NCBI GenBank assembly: GCA_004335835.1
Contig: RWJK01001605.1
Location: 1-64,000 of the forward strand
Direction: 5' to 3'
DNA: 64,000 nucleotides
Source: Scenedesmus sp. ARA3
Lineage: Eukaryota; Chlorophyta; Chlorophyceae; Sphaeropleales; Scenedesmaceae
Positions 12,501-25,346 of the stretch are shown here, piece by piece. The translations under genes were made by a program, and so were the position numbers. The notes under the pieces are model-generated. The model saw nothing but the letters and a program-made list of their open reading frames with translations. It had not been told where the DNA came from and ran no database searches. Each line of letters opens with the position of its first letter. The first letter of the stretch is position 1.

Positions 12501-15500
12501 AGAGGGGGATAGCGTTTTGTGTGTTCCTGCAGGCTGTTACGGCTGTCCCTGGTGCGCGCGGTCACCACTCGACACTCAAAGTGAGTGTTCTGCACTCTGC
12601 CCTCCCTTCCGCTGCTGCTGCTGGTGCTGCAGGCGCGCCGCACAAGCAGCAGCTACCGGACGAGTGCAAGCTGTATGTGGGCAACCTGCCGCCCGCGTAT
12701 GACAGCGCCATGCTGCGGCAGCTGTTTGAGCCGCACGCGCGCGTGGTGCACTCCGCAGTCATTACGGAGCCAGGCAGCGGCAACAGCAGAGGCTTTGGCT
12801 TCATCCACATCCCTGACCCGGCTCAGGTGGGCTTGCTTTGCTGCTGCTGTTGTTGTGGCAGCTGGCATCTACTGCGCCTGCGTGTGTTGAACTTGGATGC
12901 TGTGTGTGGCGTCAATGGCTGCAAGGGGTGCGTAGAAATGGTTTCAATAGCGAAGAATAATTACCTGGCTGTGCCACGCTGGTAAGCGTTTGCTTACCAT
13001 GTGTGCATCTCGTGCGCGGCTGGGCAGTCTCTTTGCGATAGCACATCAGGGCTAGTCAGGTGGCCTGGGGCCCTGCTGGAGGCCGGGACACTGTTACAGC
13101 CCTGGCACATGCACCCCTGCAATACACACCAGCGCTCTGAAGGCGCTGCATCGTCCTTTTCAAAAACCACCGCGCTTGCAGTCCTGGGTCTAATCATCGT
13201 ACCTTGCCCATCACACAGACACAACAGCAACTCCTGCTGCCCATTTCTCAACTGAACCTCATAGATTAAACTTTTTTGTTTCTGTACACACGCCTGCCAC
13301 ACACGCAGGCCAAGGCCACGCGCGACCAGATGGATGGCACCATGGTCGACGGCAGGGCGCTGGTGGTGCGCCTGCGCAGCGAACGCGGCCAGCCCAGCGA
13401 GCGGCCGCACCGGCCCGCGCCGGGCGAGATTGACGACTGCAAGCTGTACGTGGCCGGGCTCACGCGCACGGTGCAGGAGCACGCGCTGCGCGAGCTGTTC
13501 AGCAAGTGAGTGCGGCTTGAGTGCGGCTTGACTTGCAGCGCTGCAAACATGCACAGAAAAGTGCGCGCGTGGAAAGGACACGGCAGCGTAGCCAGCTGTC
13601 ATTGATGTGTCTGCGGTGGGGCAGGAGTCTGCGCTCACAGCAGCTGCCAGCTCTACTGCAGCAGGACTGAGGCTGGCTGGTTGTGATTGCTGCTGCCGCC
13701 AGGGCCTCCAAGCACTCATGTGTCCTCAAAGAACGACCTGTTGAGGACTGCCATCCAGCAACTCACCTATCCAACTGCATGTCCGCTGCTGCTGCTGCTG
13801 CTGCTGCTGGCGCTGCTGCTTGCCCGTGCTCGCCGCAGGTTTGGGCACGTGACTGAGGTGCGCATCGTCACCGACAGGGAGACCAACATGTGCAAGGGCT
13901 ACGCCTTTGTGGGCTTTGCCACCAGGGAGATCGCCAACGCAGCACTCAACGGTGAGGCCCCGGGCGTGGAAGGGAAAACGCTGCTGCTGCTGCTGCTGCC
14001 TGGCGTGTACTTTCCTATGATGCGCGGTACCTTACTCGCCTGGTGCAAGCTCAGCTCTCGCTCTTAGACAGCAGCAAGGTTGTATCAGCTTGTCTACCGC
14101 TGCATCGACAGCGTGCTTGCTTACCGCTGCAGCTCACCTGTCATTGCTCTTGTCCTGCTGACACACCCTGCCCTTGTATCCTTCTACTGCTGCTGCCACC
14201 ACCGCACCAGGCATGGATGGCTACAAGATGGACGGCAAGTCGCTCATTGTGCGCATCGCGGGCCAGAAGGACGACAGGGGCCCGCGCGGCAGCACAGGCA
14301 GCTACAGGGGAGGCGGCCACGGCGACGGCGGCGGCGAGGGAGACAGGATGGGCGCGCTGCGGGGGCCACACGGCACACTGCACATGGGCGGCGCACCACA
14401 GCCCCCTCCGCCAGGTGGGAGCCGCTGTGCGCGCATGACTGTATGCATTTTGTTTGGGCACGTCTTAGTGTGTTTGGGCGCACTTGCTTCTTGCTGCGCT
14501 GTTGTGTGCATGCTGCAGTCCGCAGTGGGTGCAAATGCAGTTTGCCCAGTTGGTCGCACAGCATCGTAGGTGACATGTGTAGTGCGGAGCTCAGCCGCAG
14601 TAGCGCGTTCAAGGAATAGCACCTGCCCCGCCTGTCCTCTGCTGCTCACGCTGCACCTCGGCCGCTGCTACTGCTGGGCATGCAGGCGCCGCGCCGCCTG
14701 GGGCACCACCAGGCTACGGGCCACCCCCGCCTGGCTATGCTGGCTACCCCCCTCCGCAGCAGTACGGCGCGCCACCGCCATACGGCGCACCGCCGCCGTT
14801 TGACCCATATGGTGAGCAATCTGCTGCGGCATGTGGCTGCCAGCCCTGCGCAAGTCTGTTGTTTGGCCAGGTTGCTTATTCGGATTGTGCGCCTCGAGCC
14901 TGCATGCCTAGAAGATGCGCATAGTTGCCGGCTGCGCTGACGCTGTGCATTGCGCTGCCTGCCGCTGTTGTGTCGCGTACGTGTGTCTGCAGCTGCGCCG
15001 CCGCCTGCGTATGGGGCGCCGCCGCCAGGCTACGGGCAGCCGCCGCCATACGGTGCCCCGCCTCCAGCTGCCTACCCGTACGGTGCACCCCCGCCTGCCT
15101 ACGCAGACCCATACGGTAAGCCCCGGAACAGCTGTCACATGTGTTGTGTGTGTAGCCCTTCAGTTGCGGCGTTGCATCCAGTTACTTGCTGCAGCAAGCT
15201 CCATGCTGCTGGTAGTAGAGTAGAGCTCTCTCAGCGTCCCTTCACCACATCTGCTGCATGTATTGTGCTACCGCCCTTCTGCTGCCACCTAAATTTATCA
15301 ACCTGTCACGCCTGTATCAATCTGTTGTGCACAGGTGCACCGCTGCCAGGGCACTACCCGTACGGGGCTCCCCCGCCAGGTGCACAGCCGCCGCCGCCAG
15401 CGGGCAGCTACCCATACGGCGCACCACCAGCAGCACCACCACCGCTGCCGCCAGGCGCGCCGCCGCCGCTGCCGCCTGGGGCGCCGCCGCCGCTGCCTGG

Positions 15501-15642
15501 CGACCCAGCAGCAGCAGGCATGCCATGGGGGCAGCCGCCCCCGCAGCAGCAGCAGCAGCAGCAGCAGCCACCGCCTGCAGCGGCTAGTGCGCAGAGTGAA
15601 TATGAGAAGTTCATGCAGGATCTGCAGCGGATGAACCAGTAG
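9501..15642 (+). CDS. SF1: Splicing factor 1 / branchpoint-bridging protein with two RRMs
   Basis: SF1/BBP binds the intron branch point and U2AF in the early spliceosome. Thirteen exons join in frame (860 residues): 9501-9935, 10550-10743, 11172-11326, 11480-11655, 11839-12015, 12219-12399, 12633-12826, 13309-13505, 13839-13951, 14211-14414, 14686-14811, 14993-15115 and 15335-15642. Domains in order: a U2AF-ligand motif ([10 protein letters not shown], about 110-120); the SPSP motif in [14 protein letters not shown]; a KH-QUA2 domain ([30 protein letters not shown]); one CCHC knuckle ([14 protein letters not shown]); RRM1 ([20 protein letters not shown]); RRM2 ([21 protein letters not shown]); and a long Pro/Gly/Tyr-rich tail. 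Plant SF1 has an RRM too, but from memory only one. Intron 1 uses a GC donor. A split into two genes was considered, but every phase fits a single one. Confidence 0.92.
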
Positions 15643-16593
15643 CAGCAGCGGCGATGTACCCGCATTTGTCCTTGTATCGGTTTGTTGTGTTGCTGCTAGG
15701 ACGCGCAGCATATTGCAGTTTCATAAGCTGCTTGCTAAGCTGCAGTGGTGTGTGCTTGGCTGCCATGTTGTGTGCTTCGGCTGCGGTATCATGCGCTTTG
15801 ATGCAGTTGGTTTGCTGCCGTGTTGATTGTTGTGGACGTGCTGACAGGCATGGTGGGTGTGCGGACGCAGCTTACTTAACTGAGAGCAGGATGCGTGCAG
15901 GTTTTGACAGCACAGCTTCTGTTTGGGCTGGTTCAGAAATGCTACAGCACGGTTGGCTGGCTGTATCGCTGGATGGGGTTCTGATGGTGTGGTTGTTACC
16001 TCAGCAGCCCCTGGCATGTGCACTGCTTCATCCAGCGTCTGCACTCAAGACAGATATGTTCATGTCTTCACTGCGTGCTGCTGATGATGAGTGGTTTGAT
16101 GCACCATGTTGTGCGGCAGTGGCTGCTTGTGTGCCTGCATGCACAGGCATGTGCAGCAAGGATGTGCAGGGTCGGTGTGACCTGGGGTGGTAGCATGCGA
16201 CACGGGTTCTCATGGGACAGCTTCTGCAAGCCACTGATGGCTTTATCCCAGGGCTCACAACCATCCAGGAGCGGCACGATGGCTGTGTGGCTGCTATTGT
16301 AAGTGTGTAGTGCGCTGACGTCACCTGCGGTGCAGCTAGGGTTCAGCTGCAGCTGTATTGCTGTTTGTCAGGTGTTGCTGGCGCCCAGTTGGCCCTGTAA
16401 TGACGTGCAAGAAGAGAGTTGTGTTCGGTTTATCAGTGTGTGGCGTCGTTGTCTCTCCTGCTCCCCTCCTGCCTTCTGCTCTTCTAGAAAAGCACAGAGA
16501 ACAGCAAGCACAGGCGGCATCGACATCATCTTGAGTGAATCGCAATACATAAGTCAATAGATTTGAAGGCGTGTTAAACGCGACATCGCAGCC
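15643..16593. other. Intergenic: SF1 3' flank and Bax-inhibitor promoter
   Basis: No coding exon is supported. A TGTAA at 16298-16302, 656 nt past the SF1 stop, could end a long 3' UTR. The last 250 bp before 16594 should hold the promoter of the next gene, but no clear TATA box is seen. Confidence 0.4.
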
Positions 16594-19500
16594 ATGCTCG
16601 CAGCCCGCCAAACCTACACCGGTGAGGCCCGTTGCTCTGCACATGCAAGACGCCCTAGGATCCAGTGTTGGATGCGGTTCAGCCCCATAAATGCTTTTGA
16701 ATTGACATTTGTATGCCTCGTCTTATCAGTTCAGGCCTGTGTGGAGTTGCTGCTGCAGAGGGTGTCAGCGCCTGGCGTGCTACTGCTGTGTGAGCAGAGC
16801 ACCGTGCTGACCCGTGCACTCCCTTCTGCACTGCAGGTGCTGCGGCACCATGCCTCAAGCATACTGTCTACAGATGCTACAGCGTGCTGCCATGCCGCCG
16901 CAGCAGCAACAGCAGGTGCAGCAGCGGCAGGCGCAGCTTGCAAGTGTCTGCTGTCTTCAGCTCCAGCACCAGCAACCCCGCGTTCACATTTGGCAAAGTT
17001 GACTCTGCTCTTGCTGAGTCGCGGCGAGGCGGGCAGCCCATGACCATGGATGGCACAGTCAACAAGGCTGGCCTGCTGCTAGGCTGCTCCATCTTGACTG
17101 CTGCATACACCTGGTGAGCCTGTAGGCTGTCGCAGCCCTGCAGGAGCAGCAGCAGCAGCAGCAGCAGCATGGTACGGATACCTGGTATTCAGCGGCAGTC
17201 TCCAAACTGCCTATGTGCGGTTGCGGCGCTGTCACCCATGCATGTCTGTCACCTGGCAGTGCATCATGTATGCTTGCGCATGTGCGCTTGTACTTGCAGA
17301 TGCCAGCTGGCGCTGGTTGTCACAGCTCTGCTGCTGCTGCTGTTGCTGCAGGATGCAGATATTCTCTGGCAACGGAGCAGCAGCAATGGCTGCCTTGAAT
17401 GTGGCCAAGATTTCCGGCATGGTCGGCATGGCAGCAGCAGTGACGTCTATGTTCAAGCCGCAGTGGAGCCAGGTGCGGCACATGCAGCAGCTGCTGCAGC
17501 TGCAGGAGCGCTGACAGCAGCAGCTTGCCTGCAGGAACAGCCCGCAGAGTGAAGCCACGAAGTACGACTATGTGCTGGCTTATGTTTTGAGATTTCCAGC
17601 GTGACTACGTGTTGAAATGCTAGGGCAGTGAGTTCCAGCAGCTGCAGCTGGCAGCACCTCCAGCCGACGTAGTATGCTGCACTGAACTAACTGCAACTGT
17701 TTTGTTGCCTGCTGGCGTGGTTGTGCTGTCCTGCAGTACACCGCTCCAGTGTATGCGCTGTGCAAGGGCGTGGCTTTGGCTGGCATGTCAGGTGGGCTGC
17801 AGCAAGAGCAGCAGCGGCAGCGGCAGCAGCAGCAGGTGATCCATGGTGGCAGCGGCACCGGCAGTGCTAACAACAGCAGTCACAACAGCCACAGTTCTGG
17901 CTTTGTTCTGATCTGTATTTGCAGCATGCTCGCCATCACCAGCAACCATGCAGCTTGGCACGGCTTGCTGCTTGATCCTGCCGCGGGCACAGCTAGCAGC
18001 ACAGCAGTCTGTGTTCAGCTGGCGCTGTGTGCTGGTGCTGCTGGCGGCTTAGTGACGTGTGCTGGCTGCCGCTTTTGCCTGTCCTGCTGCTGCAGCTGTG
18101 CTGGAGATGATGTACCCCGGCATTGCCATGAATGCAGTGCTGCTCACCTTCAGCACAGCAGCAAGCTTGTGAGTGAGCTGCACACGGGTGCAGGAATCGC
18201 AGTCAGCAAGGCAGCGGCTCGCTTTCAACAGCAGTGTGAAGGGCAACAACAGCAGCAGTAGCTGCAAGCACACGGTTGGACTCAGCCGGTGGAGCAGCGC
18301 AGCAAACCTGCCTGCATCCAAGGGCGGCACTGGCACACGCCACATATGACTAGAATGCGGGTGCTTGCAGCACTCTGTGCAGCGCTTATGTAGGCTTGCA
18401 GCTGTGCCGCACAGGACATGTTCCTGCAACACAAATGTCTGCAGCTATCAAAGCGCTTCAGAATCATCACCTGGCTGTGCTGGCTGCTGTGGCAACTGCA
18501 GGTTTGTCGCGCTGAAGACGCGCATCATCACCATCACGGACCGATTTGCAGACACCGTGCGTGCTGTCACAGGTGAGAACCTGCACGCCCAAAGGCTGCT
18601 GCCATCGCAGCAGGCATCTCGCATGTGGCAGGATGCTGCAGCAGCTTACGATTGAGCTCCTTGGCACACACACAGCTGCCGCTGCTATGCACTGTGTCCG
18701 CAGCTTGAACATGCTGCCACCCATGACCAGATGCTACCGCTGCGCACAGTCAAGCATTGAGCAAGGTGGACGGCTTGAGCAGCGTGTGCTTGGCATGCAG
18801 CTGTCATACGCCAGTTCCACATGCCGCCATAGCGCTGACATCATCATTGCTGTTCCCTGCTGCTGTGCTCTGCTGTGCCGGCGGCCAGGCGGCTACTTTG
18901 TGGCCATCATGCTGGTGTTCCTAGGCAGCCTGGTGGGGCTGCGGCTGCCGGGGCTGTTCAGCGGAGGTGAGGGCGCAGCAGAGCGGCGCTGCGAAGCTTG
19001 CTGTGCACGTACATGACTCTTCATCGAAGTGTCAGATCTGCCCACACCTCAGTGTCGGATATGTTGTGTGACTGTATCAATCATGCGGCGTGCCCAAGCT
19101 GCTACACAGTGAAATTTAAACAGTCGTGCTGCGCGCCTGCAGCCTTGCCTAAGCCCTCAATCAAAGTTGAGTTGTACTTTGTTGTCACCATCCCGCTGCC
19201 GCCTGCTGCTGCGCTTTGTTGCTGCGCCTGCTGCACGCCGCGGCTTGCGTCCCGCCAGGCCCGCTGTCCATCTGCGTGCACATGGTGGCTGCTGGCCTGG
19301 CCGCAGCAAACCTGCTGGTGCGTGAGCTGGCAGGCTGATGGATTCTTGCATGCACAGCCATCAATTATGCACAGCGCTCTAGTGTCTTGCATGCTGAGTT
19401 GTGTGCGTTGCAGCTGCACTGCGTGTGGGCTGGGCAGCTTGTGCATGCCAGCCTGCCGCTTTGGCATTTATCAACAGGGCTTGCGGGTCTACCCTTTTAC

Positions 19501-19866
19501 AGTAAGCAGCATGCTGCTCACCTGCCTGGCTGAACCTGGCAGCCTGGCATAGCCATCGCACACAAAGCAGCATCTTAGCACCATGCATGTTGGCATGCTG
19601 GCCAGTCTTTCTCGTAAACTCTTCCGCCTCTGCCGCTGCCACTGCTGCCGCTGACGCTGACGCTGCTGCTGCTGCTGCTGCTGTTGCTGCTGCTGCCGGA
19701 CTTACTGCAGCTGGACTTTGACATGATTGAGCGCATGTCATACCAGCGGCTGCCCAAGTGGATGGAGTGGTACGGCGCGCAGAGCCTGATGCTGACGCTG
19801 GTGTGGATGTACACAGAGGTGCTGCAGCTGCTGTGGATGTTTGCGGGCGGCCGCAGGGACGACTGA
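16594..19866 (+). CDS. Bax inhibitor-1 / YccA-like membrane protein, probably plastid
   Basis: A multi-pass protein of the BI-1/YccA superfamily. Nine exons join in frame (305 residues): 16594-16621, 16837-17113, 17352-17472, 17737-17791, 18096-18168, 18502-18572, 18889-18966, 19259-19317 and 19711-19866. The first 45 or so residues are Arg/Ser-rich without acids and end RRSLQVSAVF, a typical chloroplast transit peptide and cleavage site. The mature part has the YccA-type signature MTMDGTVNKAG, then QWSQYTAPVYALCKG, MMYPGIAMNAVLLTF, KTRIITITDRF, and a C-terminus LDFDMIERM with PKWMEWYGA, separated by hydrophobic segments (about seven in all). Bacterial YccA modulates the FtsH protease; a similar plastid role is conceivable but is inference only. 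No neighbour suggests a pathway. Confidence 0.85.
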
Positions 19867-21007
19867 GCAGGCACAGGGCTGTGTGCTGGTTGATACCATG
19901 ACAGAATAAGATCAGGGTTGGGCGCAATGCAGTGTCCATGAGTTTCATGTGTACGGCGCTGTGGTTTGCAGCAGCACCACAGCTCAAATTGACAGATGCA
20001 TGCGCGCGGCAGCCCTCTGGCAACTGATCAGTTGGGTGTGGTCCTTAAAATTGGTGCAGAGCAGGAGCGAAGAGAGTGCTGGAGAGCGGAGTTGCACAGC
20101 ATTCTGTGCATGTGTGCGTTTGACATGCGCATGTGAAAGAGTGAGGGCTGAGAGCTGGAAGCATTGGTTGCAGCGCACCATGCACTGCATATTGGCATAG
20201 CAATACCAATACTGCTTGCACGTTGTACCAATTGAATACTATGGTACCCTGGCAGGGTGCCCCTGTGCACGAGTGTGCAGTGACAGCCGTTGAGTTGACC
20301 TGAGGGTGGTGTGCTTTTGACAGGGAGCTTTGCTGTGAGATACAGCTGCTGAGCACTGCAGCTGCTGTTGGCATGAGGGATTGAAACAGGCACTTTGCTA
20401 GAGCACGAGGGTGTGAGTGGAGTGCGTTCTGACAGTTTTCACGCTGTCTTCACTGAGTCTGGGCTGCACGTCTGTAGGAAGGCATGCAGGTAGCTGCCTG
20501 GCAGCGTCGTGATGTGTGCTTATCTGTGTGTCCATAGTAGCTGGGCAGTGTCTTGCCAGGGTCTGCCCATCAGGCAGTGTTCTGCTCAGCTGGATCTTGA
20601 GTTTGGCCCTCCGCGATTGTCCGTTACGTTGTGTATGCAATGGAAGGTCGTCATAAGATTATTTGCATGGAATGCTTGCTGAAACGCAAGCTTGCACTGC
20701 ACCACAGGTGGTCACTGGGAGAGTGCAAAACTATCTGTGCGGCGGTTGGGACTCGGAGTGCCCTGGTAACACATTCACATGTTTTTTAAACAACAATCTT
20801 TAAGAAAAGACATTCAATTGGTTTATTGCATGGCGTGTCAGGATTAGCTCCTGCCTAAGGGCGAGCTCAACCCCGGTGAACCCTGCCTACCCCAGATCAA
20901 GCTAAGATAGGTGGCTTTCGCTCCGCAGTCCCGCCTGCTGCGTGGGTTCCAAGTCTACCTACACGACTTGGTGCCGTTGCCACTGCACTCCACAACAGCA
21001 GCCCACC
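19867..21007. other. Intergenic between Bax-inhibitor gene and LIL3
   Basis: No gene is supported. An AT-rich patch at about 20770-20830 containing ATTGG (reverse CCAAT), 180-240 bp before the LIL3 ATG, is the likeliest promoter element. No transposon or repeat is recognised. Confidence 0.4.
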
Positions 21008-23439
21008 ATGATGCTCACTCGCAAGGCAGCTCCCTCTGTGCAGGGAGCACGCATTGCCAGCGCTGCGCGTCCTGCACGGTGAGATCTTGTTGCTTAATAA
21101 TAGTGTAGTGACGATCTGGCACGCCGTGACTTACCCAACTGTGGTCTTCGCATGCAGTGCCATTCGCCTCGCAGTGCGTGCAGAGGATGGTGCAGCAGCC
21201 ACCAAGGTGAGATTTGAATTCAATATGCATAATTGAAACACGTTGTGTTGGCGCAAAAGCGCTCGGCCATGCAGTAAGCGTTTGTCTGTCAGGCTGTAGT
21301 AGTGCTGCAGGCCATGCAAGCTCTTACCAATACCTTGCTGCGTGTTTTGCAACACAGGAGCGCAAGCTGGGTCCTCTGGAGAAGGGGGGGACCCTGAGCG
21401 GTGCTGCAGCTGCTGGCAAGGTGTGCAGCACTGATGTTGCTGTATAGGATTCCTGCAGCAGCCACAGCCTGCCTGCAGCAGCGCCAGGCAGTCCTCTGCA
21501 GTTCAGTCTGAGCAGATTAGCAAGCAACCGGCACTGTAGGCCCCCAGCAGAAAATAAGCAAATCTTGTTTTGCAGAGGGCAAAGAGATAGAGGCTGACAT
21601 GCCAGAACTGCTATGCACTTGGTGCTTTTTCACCTGCAGCAGCACCACCAGCAGCAACACTGTATGCGTAGACACCTCCAACGCTTCAAAGGGTTCTTAC
21701 AAAAATAGCAGCAGCTGCTGGGGTACTAAACTACTCAAGATTGGACGCACTATCACACAATCACTCCCACTGACATGCCAGCCATTTCAAGGCACACATG
21801 ATTCCCGCCTGCCGCCCTGTTGACACGTCCTGCCTCCTGTTGTGTTGTGCCGTGCGTGCCCCCAGGACGCGTCCACCAAGGCTGTGGCGGCCTTCACCGG
21901 CGCCTCCGCCACCGGCAACTACCTGCAGCTGCGTGACGGCCGCTTCATTGATGACCGCTGGGTGGGCGGCCGCTGGGACCTGAGCAAGTTCGCGGCAGCC
22001 AACGGCGAGACAGACTGGGACGCGGTAAGCGCTGCGCGCAGCAACCTGCGCCTCTGCTGCTTTGCATTTGATGTGCCACATAACAGCACGCGTGCTGGTA
22101 ACAGACGTGGCAGCGGCGCGTGCAGCTACGACCTGTCAACTGGCTATCCATACTCCGCAGGCCTTGCCTAAACACACAGCGGCATGGCTTGCACAGTGCA
22201 GGTTTCAATTGTGTGCACGTCCACGTCAGCATCGTAGCCAAACCATCTGCTGCTGCTCCTGCTGCTGCTGCTTTCACCCCCAGGTCATTGACGCAGAGAT
22301 GGCGCGCCGCCGCCTGCTGGAGGAGAGCCCCATCCCCTCCACCAACGAGGAGCCGGTGCTGTTTGACACCTCAGAGATCCCCTGGTGGGCCTGGGTGCGC
22401 CGCTTCCACCTGCCCGAGGTGAGCCCGGCACTCTTTTCAGGCGTGAATCACATTGCTGATTTGTTGAATGAAATGCGACATTGCAACTGGGCCAGCCAGT
22501 TGTGGCACAGGCCAGCATGACAAGCAGCCCTGGTGCTGGTCAGGTGGCTAGATGGTGGCAGCCAGTCGTCTGTCCTAGGTTCCTGCACCTGCGAGAAGAT
22601 CACTGTTCACCCGCCAGGATGGTTGGGTTGCTGCAATGAGGTCCTAACGCAGCCAAAGCTGCAGGATGGGGCTCTGGGCGACTGCAGTCAAGTGTGCTGC
22701 AGGACCTGTAGCAGCCTTGCGCTGCTCGGCTGCTGCCAGCGCCCACCTTCACGCACAGCCTGAGAGCGGCGTTTGACAGTGGCCCGACTTCCTGTTGCAG
22801 CACACTCAGGTGTTGACTTCCTCTTTGCTTTTCTGCTGTTCCGCTGCTGCTGCTGCCAACCCCACCAGGCTGAGAAGCTGAACGGCCGCGCCTGCATGGT
22901 GGGCTATTTCCTGGCGCTGGTGGTTGACCAGCTGACCGGCTACGGCCTGGTTGACCAGCAGGAGAGCTTCCTGGGCAAGCTGCTGCTGCACATCACCGTG
23001 TTTGGCGTGCTGCTGGTGCGCAGCACCGCTGACCTGGACAAGTACAAGAACCTGCTGGACGAGGCAACCTTCTACGGTGAGGGCGCGGGCAGCTGCTATG
23101 AGTCTGTTTTGTGGAAAGTAAGCAGTTTTGGTGGCATGCAGCTGGCAGACGGCTCACTTGCGATGTCCATCGTGCTGCTGTGCTGCGCATGCGGTGCCAT
23201 GCTGCCAGTGTTCGCGTTGATGGAAATGCCAGCTTGATGTGATCGTTGCTTTGTTGTAAGCTCGGCTTTTTCAGTGCATCTGGGCTTCCGGTATGGCAAC
23301 AGTGTATCGTTTTGCTGCGGTTGCTTACTCACTCTTTGTTCTTGTTGCTGCCCTGCGCTGCCCTCTTTGGCTGCCGGCAGACAAGCAGTGGCAGGCGACC
23401 TGGGCAGGCGTGCCCCGCCCCAGCGAAACTGAGCAGTAA
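21008..23439 (+). CDS. LIL3: Light-harvesting-like protein 3 (LIL3)
   Basis: LIL3 is a thylakoid protein with LHC-type helices that anchors geranylgeranyl reductase and supports chlorophyll synthesis. Seven exons join in frame: 21008-21078, 21158-21206, 21358-21420, 21866-22024, 22284-22418, 22869-23076 and 23381-23439, giving 247 residues, the family's usual size. The start ATG sits in a good context (CCACCATGATG) and opens a transit peptide, MMLTRKAAPSVQGAR. The conserved LIL3 domain follows: LQLRDGRFIDDRWVGGRWDL, DAVIDAEMARRRLLEESP, and [20 protein letters not shown], where the Glu/Asn/Arg of the LHC helix bind pigment. It closes with DEATFYDKQWQATW, nearly invariant in LIL3. One extra ATG lies directly after the first. 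No duplication or damage is seen. Confidence 0.94.
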
Positions 23440-24760
23440 TGCAGCCTAGTCATCAATTGGTGTTGTTCATTACGTGTGTCGGTTCTGATTGTTGTCGCAT
23501 GATTTGCATGGCTGATGTTGCGGCGCTCCCTAGTGCAGGGGGCTGCAGCATACGCCTGCTAGGCACCCAGCACGTGCTTTCTATGCATGAGGAGCGGGGT
23601 GGAGCAGACAGCTGCAGCACAGGGCTTGCCCGTGTAGGCCTGTAGCAGCAGCTGCTGCAGCGCTTGAGCAGGTGGCAGCAGCAGGTGGCGATTCAGCCAC
23701 ATCTGGGTGATTGAGTGAGGGTTAGTTTGCAGGAGGGGGGGTGGGGAAGCAGGGTGGCAGGCAGGGTTCATGAGGGATGCAGCAGGATTACAGCAGCTTT
23801 AGGCGCATGTCTGCTTGACTTCCACCGTCATCACACCCACAGCATGATGGTGCACGAAACACCGGACCAGCAGCCTGCATAGAGGGGCTTGCTGCATGGC
23901 ATTGACTCTATTTGTCATTCAAGTGTGACCGACGCTGTTGCGACAGGGTGGGCTGGTGTAACCAACGAGTGTGATGTCAACACAATGCACAGGCGGCATC
24001 ATGATGGCAGCAGCTGTCTTGCAGCCTCCAGCCTGAACATGGTCTGGGTCTCGAGTTGGTGCCAGCAGCACGCTGCTTCTATACCTCGAGCCGCTTGAGG
24101 TAGCTGCCTACCTACCTTCTATATCTATAGCGGCTACAGTCTGTGATGATATCGAGATCAAGCTGTGATGGGCGATGGCGTTTGAAGGTCAGCAGATTCC
24201 ACTGGTTGAGGTCTGGCAGTTGAAACCGCAGCAAACAGTTAACAAAGTCTGTTGTCATTGCAGTGTTACCTGCAGGTGGCAATAGATGCCAGTAAGGGAG
24301 TGCAAAACTCGCTGCCGGAAAGGCTCATGGCAGGTGCCTACAAGGCTTGCCAAGCGCCTTGCGGCCCTGCTATGCAAGTACAGCAGCAGTGTTCCAAACG
24401 CGCCAGGACACCAACACATCATGTGGCATAACGAGTTCTGCCTCCTGCAGTATCAATTGGGAGGCCGATGGAACAGCACAAAACCTCAAGCATGCACGTC
24501 CAAACAATAAATGCCGGGATTGTATTCAAGGCACCCGACAGCAGGCCAACTGCTGCACAGCTTTGCTTGCCAGCTGGAAACTGCTGTAACGCTGTCATGG
24601 CAGAACAACTTCCTCTCATGCGGCAGAAACAAAACTTGTCGGCCACACAAGTGCGAACTGACACAACGCACAGCCCAGGCTGCCTATCCATGCCCGGGGT
24701 AAAAGCATGCAACATGCTGGTACAGCAGGGGCAGGGGGGCTTCTGGTCCAGTGTTGCTTT

Positions 24761-24800
24761 CAGTTGTGCATTTACCATGCCAAAAACTGTCATATTACAG
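24761..24800 (+). repeat. Dispersed 40-bp repeat, copy 1
   Basis: This 40-bp sequence, ending in CTGTCATATTACAG, recurs at 63542-63580 on the same strand with one base missing and one mismatch. Flanks are unrelated. The 3' part is a short inverted repeat (CTGT/ACAG). Confidence 0.8.
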
Positions 24801-25312
24801 CATGCTTGTGACGTCCCCTTGCCTCAGGGGCTCAGCGTCTCAGCTGACCTGCTGCATCTCTGACAACAGGCAAGGCCTGAAGACAGCTGACTGCAAAACA
24901 TGGCACACGCAGGTGTGCAAACTGTGCAGGTGCTGGCACAGCACCAATACCATGTACACAATGATAGGTGATTGTGACGGTGATCATATAAGAATGATCA
25001 ATGCTGACATCGCTGCTGTAACCAGGTTAAATACAGCAAGGCCGCCATTGCTCAACATGTTGTCCACCATGTGGAAAGGGCATGTGCCCCAGGGGCCTGT
25101 CAGCGCACGCGTTCAGTGCTGCCACGCCCTGCTTTCAATACCAGAGCAGCATGCGCCACAGGCACTCAGCAGCTGCAACAGCCCGCGCCCCATAATCTAC
25201 GATGCATACATAGCACTTGTCTGTGGAGCTGAGTTGTTGGTGACATTGTGTTGTCAGCCGTCGTCTAAGTCAGTGTTGCTGCGGCACACCCACCACCGCT
25301 TGTCTCGAGCGG

Positions 25313-25314
<2 letters not shown>

Positions 25315-25344
<30 letters not shown>
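25315..25344 (+). repeat. CTG microsatellite (10 units)
   Basis: Ten CTG triplets in intergenic DNA downstream of the DFR-like gene. Confidence 0.9.

Positions 25345-25346
<2 letters not shown>

Noticed and set aside
12400..12632. Splitting SF1 into a KH gene and a separate RRM gene
   Set aside because: The in-frame read-through stop after 12399 lies in an intron with a good donor, phases match across it, and plant SF1 also has a C-terminal RRM.
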